A stretch of 64,000 bases of DNA from Tepidamorphus sp. (GCA_028280885.1 JANQKY010000016.1:1-64000), one strand, 5' to 3'; shown: positions 9,990-17,975, numbered from the stretch's first letter. A program made the numbers and translations. The notes: a model not told the origin generated them from the sequence alone.

Positions 9990-11207
9990 GTGTCGCGTAA
10001 TCTAAGGAATTCGGAAGATGCCCCGATAGGTGGCAGGGACTACAGGATAGATCAGACGGGGCTGGGGTTTTCTTCTATGCCGGGACAGCCGGACCGCGAC
10101 ATCCTGGAGGCGATCGATGCGGTCTATGCCGCGGCCGGATCGCTGGAGGCCTGGCCCGCCGCGCTGTCGGTTGTGGCCGACTGTTTCGACGCGGTCGGCG
10201 GCGTTCTGGTGGTGCAGCGGCCGGATGGATCGCTTGCGACGCTGGTCTCGCCGCGGCTGGAAAAGGCCCAGCGCGTCTACGAGGACGGCGCCTGGGAATA
10301 CGATATCCTGGCCAGCCGGTTCGCCGAGTGCAGCGCGAAGACGAACCGGATCGTGCTGACCGAGCAGGACCTGGCGACGCCGGAGGAAATCAGGACGCAC
10401 CCGATCTTCACGCGGTTTCGCTATCCGCAGGGAATCGGATCGGCGATGGGCGCGATGCTGCAGCCGCTGGCCGAGCTTCCGGTGATCGTGTCGCTGCACA
10501 AGGCAAGGGACAAACCGTCCTTTCAAGCGCGGGACACGGCCCGGTTCGAACACCTGGTCCGGCATATCGAAAACGCGCTGCGGCTGTCGCTGCGGCTGGT
10601 CGAGGTGGAAACGGAGCGGAACGCCTTCGCCGATGCGCTGTCGTCCTTCGCCTGCGGCGCGGCGCTGCTGGACGGCGCGGGACGCATGGTGTTCCAGAAC
10701 GCGGTGGCGGCCGGGCTGATGGGCGGGCAGACCGGCCTGATCGCCAGCCGGCTCGGACTGGACGCACCGGCGAACAGCGCCGAAAGCGAGGTCGTGCAGA
10801 CCCGCGCGCCTGCGCGCTTTCGCGACCTGTCCGAGCCGCTCAAACCGTCCATTGTCGCGGGCGCGGACGGCGGAGAGGTCGCGCTTTACTTCCTGCCCGC
10901 GAAACCGGTGGACTTTGCCGCCGAATTGGCGAGCGACGTCCGTTTCATCGTGTTGATGATCCCGATCTCCGATCGCCAGCCCGTCGACCCATCGCTGTTG
11001 CGCGATCTGTTCGGCCTGACGCCGGCGGAGGCGCGGCTCGCCGCGATGGTCGCTTCCGGGCGGTCGCCGGGAGGTGCGGCGGAGGATCTCGGGATCGCGG
11101 TCGATACAGCCCGTACGGTGCTGAAGCGGGTCTTCACCAAGACCGGCGTGACGCGCCAGGCGGAACTGGCCGCCCTGGTCTCGCGCATCCCGCGGGACAG
11201 GGGGTGA
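9990..11207 (+). CDS. LuxR-family transcriptional regulator
   Basis: The C-terminal 60 residues form a LuxR-type helix-turn-helix (LTPAEARLAAMVASG, then a recognition helix near DTARTVLKRVFTKTG). The first 220 residues resemble a GAF/PAS-like sensor region with no recognisable catalytic motif. There is no receiver aspartate, so control is probably by a ligand or partner rather than phosphorylation. The GTG start at 9990 is uncertain: ATG at 10077 (MPGQPDRD) is a good alternative because the preceding residues look like read-through. The gene diverges from the giant repeat protein and may control it, which is inferred from position only. It is followed closely by a convergent amidohydrolase gene. 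Confidence 0.8.
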   Translation: MSRNLRNSEDAPIGGRDYRIDQTGLGFSSMPGQPDRDILEAIDAVYAAAGSLEAWPAALSVVADCFDAVGGVLVVQRPDGSLATLVSPRLEKAQRVYEDGAWEYDILASRFAECSAKTNRIVLTEQDLATPEEIRTHPIFTRFRYPQGIGSAMGAMLQPLAELPVIVSLHKARDKPSFQARDTARFEHLVRHIENALRLSLRLVEVETERNAFADALSSFACGAALLDGAGRMVFQNAVAAGLMGGQTGLIASRLGLDAPANSAESEVVQTRAPARFRDLSEPLKPSIVAGADGGEVALYFLPAKPVDFAAELASDVRFIVLMIPISDRQPVDPSLLRDLFGLTPAEARLAAMVASGRSPGGAAEDLGIAVDTARTVLKRVFTKTGVTRQAELAALVSRIPRDRG

Positions 11208-11223
11208 GTCGTCCGGGTGGCGG

Positions 11224-12300
11224 CTATTTTTCCGGCAGCCCCAGGAATTCGAGTGGATTCTTCTTCGCGATGCGGGTGAAGACGTCTTCGCCCAGTTCGA
11301 CGCGCAGGCGGATGGAAACCGCCTTCTCGGACAGGCTTTCCTGCCGGGTCATGTAGAAATCCGAGCCGAACAGGACGCGGTCGAGGATTGTTCTGTCACA
11401 GTCCTTGACCTTTTCCGTCAACAGCAGCCGCAGCAGGGGCGCATATTTGTTGTAGCGGAAGATCGTATAGGAGATATCGGTCCAGAGATTGTCATAGTCG
11501 CCGCAGGTCAGCATTTCGTTGATCTGCCACAGCCAATTGCCCTCCTTCGCCGCCGGGTTATCTGGATGGAAGCCTTTGTCGATATAGTTTTCCCAATCCT
11601 GGTCGCCGCCATAGTGGGCAAGGCAGATCCGCAGATCGGAAAACCGTTCGAGCACCGGCTTGTAGGCAAAGGGCGCGGTCACCCGGTCGCACTCGACCTT
11701 GCCCCATCCCTTGCGGGCGACACCGCCGCGGGAGCAGTGGGTGATGACCGGCAGTTTCTTGTCGGCGCATAGCGGATAGACCTCCTCCATCAACACGGGG
11801 TGGTCCGGGGCGAAGCCCATCTTGGGATAGAGCTTCAGGCCGCGAAACCCGAGATCCTCGACGCAGCGGCGAAACTCCTCCGCGGCGATCGGATTGTCGG
11901 GGTGGACATTGGCGAAGGGGATGATCGCCTCCGGGTATCGGCCGGCCAGTTCGGCAAGCTCGTCATGCTGATGCCTGATATCGCGGCCGACCGGTCCGTG
12001 TCCGATCGGCGCCATGTCGAGGGGGAGGACGACGAATTTGGTTCCCTGCGGATAATACGGCTGGATCTCGTCGAAGATGGCCGCCTGGGATTTGCGGTTT
12101 CCCGAGCGATGAAAGGCCTCGATCCGCACCATGAAGGAATGCCAGTGCGCCCAGGGCATGAACCAGGCCGCCCGTCGCATGACCCGAACCAGTCCCGGAA
12201 CCCAGCGGAAGACCACGAAGACCGGATGCGGATAGTATTTCGGCGTGTGGTCGTTGGTGAAGGTGTGGATGTGGCAGTTGATAATGTCCTGATCGCTCAT
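11224..12300 (-). CDS. Amidohydrolase-2 family metal-dependent hydrolase
   Basis: This 358-residue protein has the amidohydrolase-2 TIM-barrel pattern. It shows an N-terminal HIH metal motif (INCHIHTF), GLKLYPKMG on a central strand, a metal-ligand histidine in ITHCS, another in LAHYGG, and the final aspartate in LFGSDFY. The family includes decarboxylases of the ACMSD/resorcylate type and lactone or amide hydrolases; the sequence does not say which. The ATG at 12300 is the natural start. The 148 bp upstream separate it from the peptidase gene, and I see nothing specific there. There is no signal peptide, so it is cytoplasmic. Confidence 0.8.
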   Translation of the reverse strand: MSDQDIINCHIHTFTNDHTPKYYPHPVFVVFRWVPGLVRVMRRAAWFMPWAHWHSFMVRIEAFHRSGNRKSQAAIFDEIQPYYPQGTKFVVLPLDMAPIGHGPVGRDIRHQHDELAELAGRYPEAIIPFANVHPDNPIAAEEFRRCVEDLGFRGLKLYPKMGFAPDHPVLMEEVYPLCADKKLPVITHCSRGGVARKGWGKVECDRVTAPFAYKPVLERFSDLRICLAHYGGDQDWENYIDKGFHPDNPAAKEGNWLWQINEMLTCGDYDNLWTDISYTIFRYNKYAPLLRLLLTEKVKDCDRTILDRVLFGSDFYMTRQESLSEKAVSIRLRVELGEDVFTRIAKKNPLEFLGLPEK

Positions 12301-12448
12301 GGGGTTGCCTGCTCAAGCCGAACGAATGTGACAGTGCGGTTGCCCGCGAAACATCGAGCCATGATCTGTGTCCTGATATTCAGGGCACTACCGGGTCGTC
12401 TTCAAAGGAAGGCGCTGGTTGAAGATGCAATTGGTCGAACCCATCCGT

Positions 12449-13246
12449 TCAGGCGGAATGCTGGCCGGCCTCCCGCGCTTTCCTTGCTTCATCCGGGCGA
12501 TACTCCCAGTGCCAGGGTTCCTTTTTGACCGTGCGGACAAAGCCGAAGGCCGTCGCGTTCTCGGCCAGCCACAGATATTCCGGGCTGTCGTCGCTGCCGG
12601 CGACCTCGATGTCGAGCGCGATGCCGTTCTGATGGTTCGAATAGCCGGGCCTGGCGGCAAGATTGAATCCCGGCTGGCCCGAGACATAGCCCTGATACAA
12701 GAATTTTTGCGCGGGATAGGACCGGAAGCCGCTGTTGATCGTGATCTCCACGCCATCACGGTCCGCGGCATCGACCATCTCGAAATAGGGGCCGACCGTC
12801 TTTTCGGTCAGGGTCTCGACCCTGTGGGTTTCGTCGACGATCGGCACCAGCGAAACCTGGCCCAGATAGTCTCCGCGGCGCCACGCCGCGGTGTCGCTGT
12901 ATCTGCCGGCGCCGGGTTTGGGCGTGATCAGGCCAAGCGTCGTGTTGCGAAACTTGCCCTGGAAATTGCGTGACGATGTCCAGCCGTATTCCGTTGCGTT
13001 CGACTTGTCGGCGACGCGCGCGAATACGATATGGGAATGGCTGCCCGATTGCCCGTAGGCGATTTCGTTCACCCGGACCCGGGTTCCCTTCGGGATTCGC
13101 TTGTAGTCGCCGACAGTGGCGCCCGGCGGGAGAGGTTCTCCGGCTTGGTATCTTGCGTATTTCTGAAGGTCACCCGTGACGCGGATACGCGCGTCGGGAT
13201 CGGCCACCAGGTAAATGCGTTCGCGGAAATTCTCTTGATCGGACAT
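12449..13246 (-). CDS. M15 (VanY/DacY-like) D-Ala-D-Ala carboxypeptidase-family protein
   Basis: The C-terminal half carries the M15B zinc peptidase signatures: SGFRS, then SNHQNGIALDIE (His and Asp ligands) and EPWHWEY (third ligand and catalytic Glu). These enzymes trim peptidoglycan stem peptides. The N-terminal 120 residues (GTRVRVNEI, SHIVFARVADKS) look like a small beta-barrel of the SH3 type that could bind cell wall. No signal peptide is evident from the ATG at 13246. Either export is by another route or the enzyme acts after lysis, as phage- or effector-type M15 enzymes do. The neighbouring helical protein and lipoprotein would fit a small lysis or cell-wall module, but this is speculative. 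Confidence 0.8.
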   Translation of the reverse strand: MSDQENFRERIYLVADPDARIRVTGDLQKYARYQAGEPLPPGATVGDYKRIPKGTRVRVNEIAYGQSGSHSHIVFARVADKSNATEYGWTSSRNFQGKFRNTTLGLITPKPGAGRYSDTAAWRRGDYLGQVSLVPIVDETHRVETLTEKTVGPYFEMVDAADRDGVEITINSGFRSYPAQKFLYQGYVSGQPGFNLAARPGYSNHQNGIALDIEVAGSDDSPEYLWLAENATAFGFVRTVKKEPWHWEYRPDEARKAREAGQHSA

Positions 13247-13301
13247 CGCGCCCTCCCATTCGGTGCCTGTGCTTCCAGGCTGAAGAAAACCGGAACCCGG
13301 C

Positions 13302-13574
13302 CTAGGGCCTGTTGAGTATCATGACTGTGGCGTCGGCGTGGCCCATTTCGCTGCTGGCAAGGCGCGAAGCGCGCCGTAGTGCAGGCCACTTCAAGCGATT
13401 CGCAACGCTGTCCAGCGGTGAAATGGGCCCCGTCCCGAAGGGATTTGGCCAGTTTCGCCCGCTTTCGCACTCTTCGTCGTTGAATATGCCCGGCATGTCC
13501 TGCCTCCTCAGAGCGCGAAATCGAACAAAACTGGCCAAACCGACACCGCAGTCATGATACTCAACAGGCCCTAG
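13302..13574. mobile_element. MITE-like element with about 40-bp terminal inverted repeats
   Basis: The ends are imperfect inverted repeats of about 40 bp. They start GGGCCTGTTGAGTATCATGA on the left and read the same on the opposite strand at the right, flanked by CTAG on both sides. CTAG is a possible 4-bp target duplication of the IS5 type, though it is palindromic and cannot be told from the repeat itself. The interior of about 190 bp has no transposase and only a read-through frame. It lies upstream of the M15 gene and just beyond the helical protein's 3' end. Confidence 0.7.
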
Positions 13575-13590
13575 CCCGATGATCAAATCC

Positions 13591-13962
13591 TCAGGACGAC
13601 GGAGCGGACGGGACCGGGATCTGTATTGGTATGCTGGCTGCGTCGAGCGCGGTGTTGATTGCGCCCCACAAGATCCCGACGACGGCATTCCAGGCCTTCT
13701 CTATGGTCAGCAAAGTCAAACCGACGAGCGTGCGGATGAAATCTTCTGTCATCCGCTGGAGATTGCCGATGAACCAGTCTCGGGTATCGGCATCGATTTC
13801 GCCGGTTGCGGTCGCCTCAGCGATCCATGCCGCCTGCTTGGCAAGCCCGAGCGTCTGGCTTTTGAAAAATGAGACATAGCGGCTGATATCGTCATTGAGA
13901 ATTCCGTTGAGCGTATCAACTATGTCCTTGCCGATTGCTTCTGTATCAAAGGGTATTGTCAC
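13591..13962 (-). CDS. Small helical hypothetical protein
   Basis: I do not recognise this 123-residue protein. It is predicted helical, with an amphipathic N-terminal half rich in acidic residues and a hydrophobic stretch at about residues 80-110 (TLVGLTLLTIEKAWNAVVG) that could be membrane-associated. The tail is Pro/Ser-rich. It follows the lipoprotein gene by 17 bp on the same strand, with a GGAG-type ribosome site upstream of the ATG at 13962, so the two are probably co-transcribed. The MITE sits immediately beyond its stop codon. Confidence 0.55.
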   Translation of the reverse strand: MTIPFDTEAIGKDIVDTLNGILNDDISRYVSFFKSQTLGLAKQAAWIAEATATGEIDADTRDWFIGNLQRMTEDFIRTLVGLTLLTIEKAWNAVVGILWGAINTALDAASIPIQIPVPSAPSS

Positions 13963-13979
13963 GGGAACTCTCCTTATGA

Positions 13980-14519
13980 CTATCGTTCAATTGCTTTCTC
14001 GTAAGTTATTGCTTGCTCAATCGACGTTACATACGCATTCCTGTAACCTTTTGCTTCTCCGCGCGTCAGGTTTCCGCCCTTGTCTCGATCCCGCATCCTG
14101 GTAAGCGTAGCCGATGCTGTTTGTATCGAATTATAGGATGGCGGCACCTCAAGCGGTCTGAGGTCTTCAGGCTGCGTTCCCGTTGAGGGAACGATGCCGA
14201 AGATCTGCTCGATCTGCGTTCGCGGGTAGGGGCGCGCCTTGATCTGGATCGCCAGCGCTTCGAACTTGCCGATCACGGTGTCGTAGGCATCCGCCCTGCT
14301 TGCGTAACCGCCGGGCAAGGACGCGGACTCTACTTTGGCGAACAGTATGAGCGCCTGCTCGTTCGCATCCGTAATACCGTCTATGATCGACCGGTCGTAA
14401 TCCGGAGCCAGTTTGATCGCGCACGCGGTCAGAACGACAGCGGCAATTACCAGGGGCAGGAAGCGAACACAGGTTAATGTGCCGGTGGCAACTCTGTTCT
14501 TGCGCGTTGGTCTCATCAT
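13980..14519 (-). CDS. Small lipoprotein, unknown function
   Basis: The N-terminus has basic residues (MMRPTRKNR), a hydrophobic core (LPLVIAAVVL) and the lipobox LTAC, so the mature protein should begin at Cys 33 and be anchored in a membrane. The mature part of about 145 residues is alpha-helical with no recognised domain; it contains ARPYPRTQIEQIFGIVPS and a basic segment near residue 145. It is the first gene of a probable two-gene unit with the helical protein. Its own promoter would lie in the 490-bp region upstream. Confidence 0.6.
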   Translation of the reverse strand: MMRPTRKNRVATGTLTCVRFLPLVIAAVVLTACAIKLAPDYDRSIIDGITDANEQALILFAKVESASLPGGYASRADAYDTVIGKFEALAIQIKARPYPRTQIEQIFGIVPSTGTQPEDLRPLEVPPSYNSIQTASATLTRMRDRDKGGNLTRGEAKGYRNAYVTSIEQAITYEKAIER

Positions 14520-15010
14520 AACTAAGGGCCTTACTTAAGTTATTGTAGATTTACTGTTCGATGCTGGCCTCTCCACATGCTCAGAGCGGTTGGCTGCTTG
14601 GGTGCAGGGGCTGTTTCGACCGGGCAGCGGCGGCCGGCAAAGGTCTCGACGGCATCCCCGACATATCTCTGTTTTCATTTCTGCGTCGAACCGGAAACCG
14701 GCTCCAGTTTTCAGTCCGATGCTCGCCAATGTTCAAGGTCACGAGCATTTGCTATCGCAATGTGACTTTCCGCCCATCGCAACAATTAAACAAAAGGGTC
14801 AGCTCAAGTAGATTTCCTTACGTCAGTAATCGATAGTAAAGCGAGTATTTGTCATAATAGCAACCGGTGATTTAGCCTGGTCCCGCTTCCGCGGGACCGC
14901 ACTTCCCGCAGTGGGATGTAAGCGATATACGGGCAATCCGGCTGGATGGAGCGTGCCCTTTTTCCCTCGGGTGCAAATTTCATTTGCATTGTGATTAACT
15001 GATTAGCAGA
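14520..15010. other. Intergenic region between lipoprotein and hydrogenase regulator
   Basis: These 490 bp lie between divergent genes and are more AT-rich than the surroundings, especially 14750-14870. They hold a GC-rich hairpin (GGTCCCGC, TTCC, GCGGGACC at about 14879-14898) and the TGCAAAT palindrome listed separately. Short open frames here lack ribosome sites and coding bias. Confidence 0.5.
14972..14988. promoter_or_regulatory. Palindrome TGCAAAT-ttc-ATTTGCA upstream of the regulator
   Basis: This is a perfect 7-bp inverted repeat with a 3-bp spacer, ending 22 bp before the regulator's ATG. Its TGCAAA half-site recurs in the upstream region of the hydrogenase promoter (16811). An autoregulatory binding site for the HoxA-like protein is a reasonable guess. 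Confidence 0.4.
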
Positions 15011-16540
15011 ATGCTGGCCGTCGTCCTGTCCCTGAGGGCCAGCAAGCCATTGCGTCCGCAAAGAACGATCATTCTCGTTTCGACCGATCAGCGCCTTATC
15101 GAAACCGCGGGCGAGGCGTTGCGGCGGTCGGTCGACTATCGGCTGGTGGTCTGCGACGATGCCCGCCAGGCAAAGGGTCGCCTGCAGCAGATCGAGGCGC
15201 ACCTGCTGATTTCCGACCATATGGATTTGGGCCATATGAATTCGGGCCATATGATGTCGGGCGGTTCCGGGTCGGGGGAAGAACGGGCGGATCTGCTGGT
15301 CGATGCCCGCGTCTCGCATCCGCGCGTTCCAAGGCTCCTCATTGCCTCGCCGGAGGCCGCCGAGGCCGGTGCGCGGGCCGCCAAGGCGGCGGCGGCCTAT
15401 CTGTTTCTCATCAAGCCGATCGTGCCGGCGCAACTCGAGATCGCCATCAAGCGCGCGCTGGAATTGGACGAGCTCTCGCGCCGGCATCGCATCCTGTCGC
15501 GCGAACTGCGGATTTCCATGGATGACGACATGTTCGACAGCGGCGAGAAACTGTCGGTGAAGGGCGGCGTGTCGCAGTTCGAGAAACTGGTCTATGCCAG
15601 CCCGAAGATGGCGGAACTGGTCGCCGAGGCCAAGCAGGCGGCGGCGACCGAACTGCCGGTGCTGATCCACGGCGAGACCGGCACCGGCAAGGAGTTGCTG
15701 GCGCGTGCGATCCATTTCAATTCCAGCCGCATGAATTCGCCGCTGCATGTGCAGAATTGCGGCGGCATGAACGAGGAGACGCTGCATTCGGAGCTGTTCG
15801 GCCATGTGCGCGGCGGTTTCACCGGGGCGGTCGCCGACCGGCTCGGCCTGTTCCGCGCCGCCGACGGCGGCACCGTGTTCCTCGACGAGATTTCGGAAGT
15901 CTCGCGCAACTTTCAGGTGAGCCTGCTGCGCTTCCTGCAGGAGGGCGAGGTCAAGCCGCTGGGCTCCGACAAGATCTTCCATTCCAACGTGCGGGTGGTG
16001 GCGGCGTCGAACCGGTCGCTGGAGGAGATGGTCGAGCGCGGCGAGTTCCGTCGCGATCTCTATTACCGGCTGAAGGGGTTCGCCCTGTCCATTCCGCCCC
16101 TGCGCGAGCGTCCTGAGGACATCCCGGTGCTGGCGGAGTTCTTCCTTGAAAAATATGCCGGCGTTGTCGGGCGGCGGGTGATCGGCATCACGAAAGGCGC
16201 GCTCGATGCGCTGAGTGCCTATGCCTTTCCCGGCAACGTCCGCGAACTGGAGACCGAGGTGCAGCGGATGGTCGCGGTCGCCGACCAGGGCGGCTATGTG
16301 TCGGAGCGGCATCTGTCCGCCGCCGTGCGCGAGGCGGTGCCGAGCAGTACAAACGCGACCGGTCACCGGGCGATAGAAGGCGCGAACCTGAAGGAAATGG
16401 TCGAGAGCCTCGAACGCACCGTCGTTCGCGAGGCGCTGACGCGGACGCGTTGGAACCAGAGCCAGGCGGCAACCGAGCTTGGCCTGTCTCGTGTCGGGCT
16501 TGCCAACAAGATCAAACGCTACAATCTGCAGGCGGAGTAG
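15011..16540 (+). CDS. HoxA/HupR-class sigma-54-dependent activator of the hydrogenase operon
   Basis: This is a 509-residue NtrC-family protein. Residues 18-145 are a receiver-like domain that keeps a phospho-acceptor candidate (D69) and the conserved lysine (K135) but has only one of the usual N-terminal acidic pair (VSTDQR). The AAA+ domain has Walker A GETGTGKE (221-228), Walker B VFLDE (289-293) and the sigma-54 contact loop as GGFTGA (268-273), a variant of GAFTGA. A Fis-type HTH ends the protein (QSQAATELGLSRVGLANKIKRY). After D69 comes an odd triplicated pentapeptide HMDLG-HMNSG-HMMSG (70-84) and then GSGSG. The gene lies upstream of a strong -24/-12 promoter for the hydrogenase genes, which fits its role. 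HoxA relatives can work unphosphorylated. Confidence 0.87.
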   Translation: MLAVVLSLRASKPLRPQRTIILVSTDQRLIETAGEALRRSVDYRLVVCDDARQAKGRLQQIEAHLLISDHMDLGHMNSGHMMSGGSGSGEERADLLVDARVSHPRVPRLLIASPEAAEAGARAAKAAAAYLFLIKPIVPAQLEIAIKRALELDELSRRHRILSRELRISMDDDMFDSGEKLSVKGGVSQFEKLVYASPKMAELVAEAKQAAATELPVLIHGETGTGKELLARAIHFNSSRMNSPLHVQNCGGMNEETLHSELFGHVRGGFTGAVADRLGLFRAADGGTVFLDEISEVSRNFQVSLLRFLQEGEVKPLGSDKIFHSNVRVVAASNRSLEEMVERGEFRRDLYYRLKGFALSIPPLRERPEDIPVLAEFFLEKYAGVVGRRVIGITKGALDALSAYAFPGNVRELETEVQRMVAVADQGGYVSERHLSAAVREAVPSSTNATGHRAIEGANLKEMVESLERTVVREALTRTRWNQSQAATELGLSRVGLANKIKRYNLQAE

Positions 16541-16543
16541 GGC

Positions 16544-16783
16544 ATGTCCGGGGATGCGGATGATGGCGTCAGCCGCGACAGCCGTGTCGTCCGCTTCCCG
16601 CAATCGCGGACGCGGCCGGGACCGGCGGAGCCGGCACGCAATCTCGGATTGACCCCGTTGTCCCGCGCCGTCGGCTCCAGCGGACGCGCCGCCAAGGGCC
16701 ACTGGTGCAGCCGTTGCCGGGGCATCTGGTACAGCTACTTCCTGGAGGCCGAATGCCCGGTCTGCGGCAACCGGCAGGGGTAG
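16544..16783 (+). CDS. Small zinc-ribbon protein of the hydrogenase locus
   Basis: This 79-residue protein starts 3 bp after the regulator's stop. The basic, disordered-looking N-terminal half (residues 1-50) is followed by a compact zinc-ribbon: WCSRC, 13 residues, then CPVC-GNRQG at the very C-terminus. I do not recognise a named family. It resembles the Cys4 zinc loop of HypA, which is notable because the HypA of this locus lacks that loop. In mycobacteria the gene just upstream of hucS encodes the HucM scaffold; I cannot tell whether this protein is related. It is upstream of the sigma-54 promoter, so it is probably expressed with the regulator. Confidence 0.65.
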   Translation: MSGDADDGVSRDSRVVRFPQSRTRPGPAEPARNLGLTPLSRAVGSSGRAAKGHWCSRCRGIWYSYFLEAECPVCGNRQG

Positions 16784-16792
16784 GGTGCCGCC

Positions 16793-16831
16793 GCAAACTA
16801 GGTTTCCACTTGCAAAGTTAGTTTCTTTGCG
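16793..16831 (+). promoter_or_regulatory. Candidate upstream activator sites for the hydrogenase promoter
   Basis: Two similar 14-mers, GCAAACTAGGTTTC (16793-16806) and GCAAAGTTAGTTTC (16812-16825), start 19 bp apart. The second is also part of an inverted repeat, GCAAAG(N7)CTTTGC (16812-16830). They lie about 120 bp upstream of the expected transcription start, where enhancer sites of sigma-54 activators usually sit. Confidence 0.45.
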
Positions 16832-16914
16832 TCGAGCCGGTCCGATCAGTGGCTCGATCGTGCTGTTCCTCTTATCTCTCTGGAATCAAAGCAGAATATT
16901 TTTCTCCGCCAGAC

Positions 16915-16929
16915 TGGCCCGCCGCTTGC
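16915..16929 (+). promoter_or_regulatory. Sigma-54 (-24/-12) promoter of the hydrogenase operon
   Basis: TGGCCCGCCGCTTGC matches the RpoN consensus TGGCACG-N4-TTGC except for one base, with GG and GC exactly 10 bp apart. Transcription would start near 16941, giving a leader of about 70 bp before the small-subunit ATG. Confidence 0.75.
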
Positions 16930-17012
16930 TTCATCCTGCCGTGAGCAAACGCCCCCGGTTTGCGAACCAAGAGCGGCCGTGTTCGCAGCCGCTGATCAAG
17001 GAGGAGGAAACC

Positions 17013-17975
17013 ATGGCCAATCTCCTGTGGCTCCAGGGTGGAGCCTGTTCGGGAAACACGATGTCGTTCCTGAACGCCGAGGAGCCCAGCGCCTGCGATC
17101 TGGTCACCGATTTCGGCATCAACGTGTTGTGGCAGCCCTCGCTGGGGCTGGAGCTCGGTGACGACGTCAAGGCGATCCTGCAGAAGTGCATTTCCGGCGA
17201 GATCCAGCTCGATATCTTCGTGTTCGAGGGCACGGTGATCGATGCGCCGAACGGCACCGGCGAGTGGAACCGGTTCTGCGGCCGGCCGATGAAGGAGTGG
17301 GTGAAGGAACTCACCGCCGCGGCGCAGTTCGTCGTGGCGATCGGCGATTGCGCGACCTGGGGCGGCATTCCGGCGACCGCGCCGAACCCGTCGGATTCGA
17401 AGGGCCTGCAATTCCTCAAGCGCGAGAAGGGCGGTGCGCTCGGTGCGAATTTCACCTCGAAGGCCGGCCTGCCGGTGATCAACATTCCGGGCTGTCCGGC
17501 CCATCCCGACTGGGTCACGCAGATCCTCGTCGCGGTCGCCACGGGCCGGGCCGGCGATCTGACGCTCGATGAATTCCAGCGGCCGAAGACCTTCTTTTCA
17601 AGCTTCACCCAGACCGGCTGCACGCGGAACATGCATTTCGCCTACAAGGTCTCCTCCACCGCCTTCGGCCAGCGCAAGGGCTGCCTGTTCTATGACCTGG
17701 GCTGCCGTGGCCCGATGACCCACAGCCCGTGCAACCGCATCCTGTGGAACCGGGTGTCGTCGAAGACACGGGCCGGCATGCCGTGCCTTGGCTGCACCGA
17801 ACCGGAATTCCCCTTCTTCGATCTGGCGCCGGGAACCGTCTTCAAGACGCAGACCGTGATGGGGGTGCCCAAGGACCTGCCCGAGGGCGTCGACAAGAAG
17901 GGCTACGTCAAGCTCACCGCCGCGGCCAAGGGCGCCGCGCCGGCCTGGGCCGAAGAAGACATCTTCGTCGTCTGA
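17013..17975 (+). CDS. hucS: Group 2a [NiFe]-hydrogenase small subunit (HucS-like)
   Basis: This subunit relays electrons from the Ni-Fe site through iron-sulfur clusters. It begins MANLLWLQGGACSGNTMSF without a Tat signal, so the enzyme should stay on the cytoplasmic side. Cluster-ligand motifs follow: GACSG and GDCATWGG for the proximal site, NIPGCPAHPDW, then GCTRNMHF, GCLFYDLGCRGP, SPCN and GMPCLGCTEPEF for the medial and distal sites. Length (320 aa) and motifs match the Huc small subunit of mycobacteria and the cyanobacterial-type uptake enzymes. The ATG at 17013 has a very strong ribosome site (GGAGGAGG). An upstream in-frame ATG at 16785 would start before the promoter and is rejected. 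The large subunit follows after 25 bp. Confidence 0.93.
   Translation: MANLLWLQGGACSGNTMSFLNAEEPSACDLVTDFGINVLWQPSLGLELGDDVKAILQKCISGEIQLDIFVFEGTVIDAPNGTGEWNRFCGRPMKEWVKELTAAAQFVVAIGDCATWGGIPATAPNPSDSKGLQFLKREKGGALGANFTSKAGLPVINIPGCPAHPDWVTQILVAVATGRAGDLTLDEFQRPKTFFSSFTQTGCTRNMHFAYKVSSTAFGQRKGCLFYDLGCRGPMTHSPCNRILWNRVSSKTRAGMPCLGCTEPEFPFFDLAPGTVFKTQTVMGVPKDLPEGVDKKGYVKLTAAAKGAAPAWAEEDIFVV

Noticed and set aside
13302..13688. Open frame crossing the MITE
   Set aside because: It runs through the inverted-repeat ends and overlaps the helical protein's 3' end with no coding motif.
14535..14836. Short open frames in the gap before the regulator
   Set aside because: They have no ribosome sites, mixed composition and no recognisable protein features.
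16785..17012. Possible N-terminal extension of the hydrogenase small subunit from an upstream ATG
   Set aside because: It would start before the -24/-12 promoter and lacks a ribosome site, while ATG 17013 has GGAGGAGG and a family-typical start.
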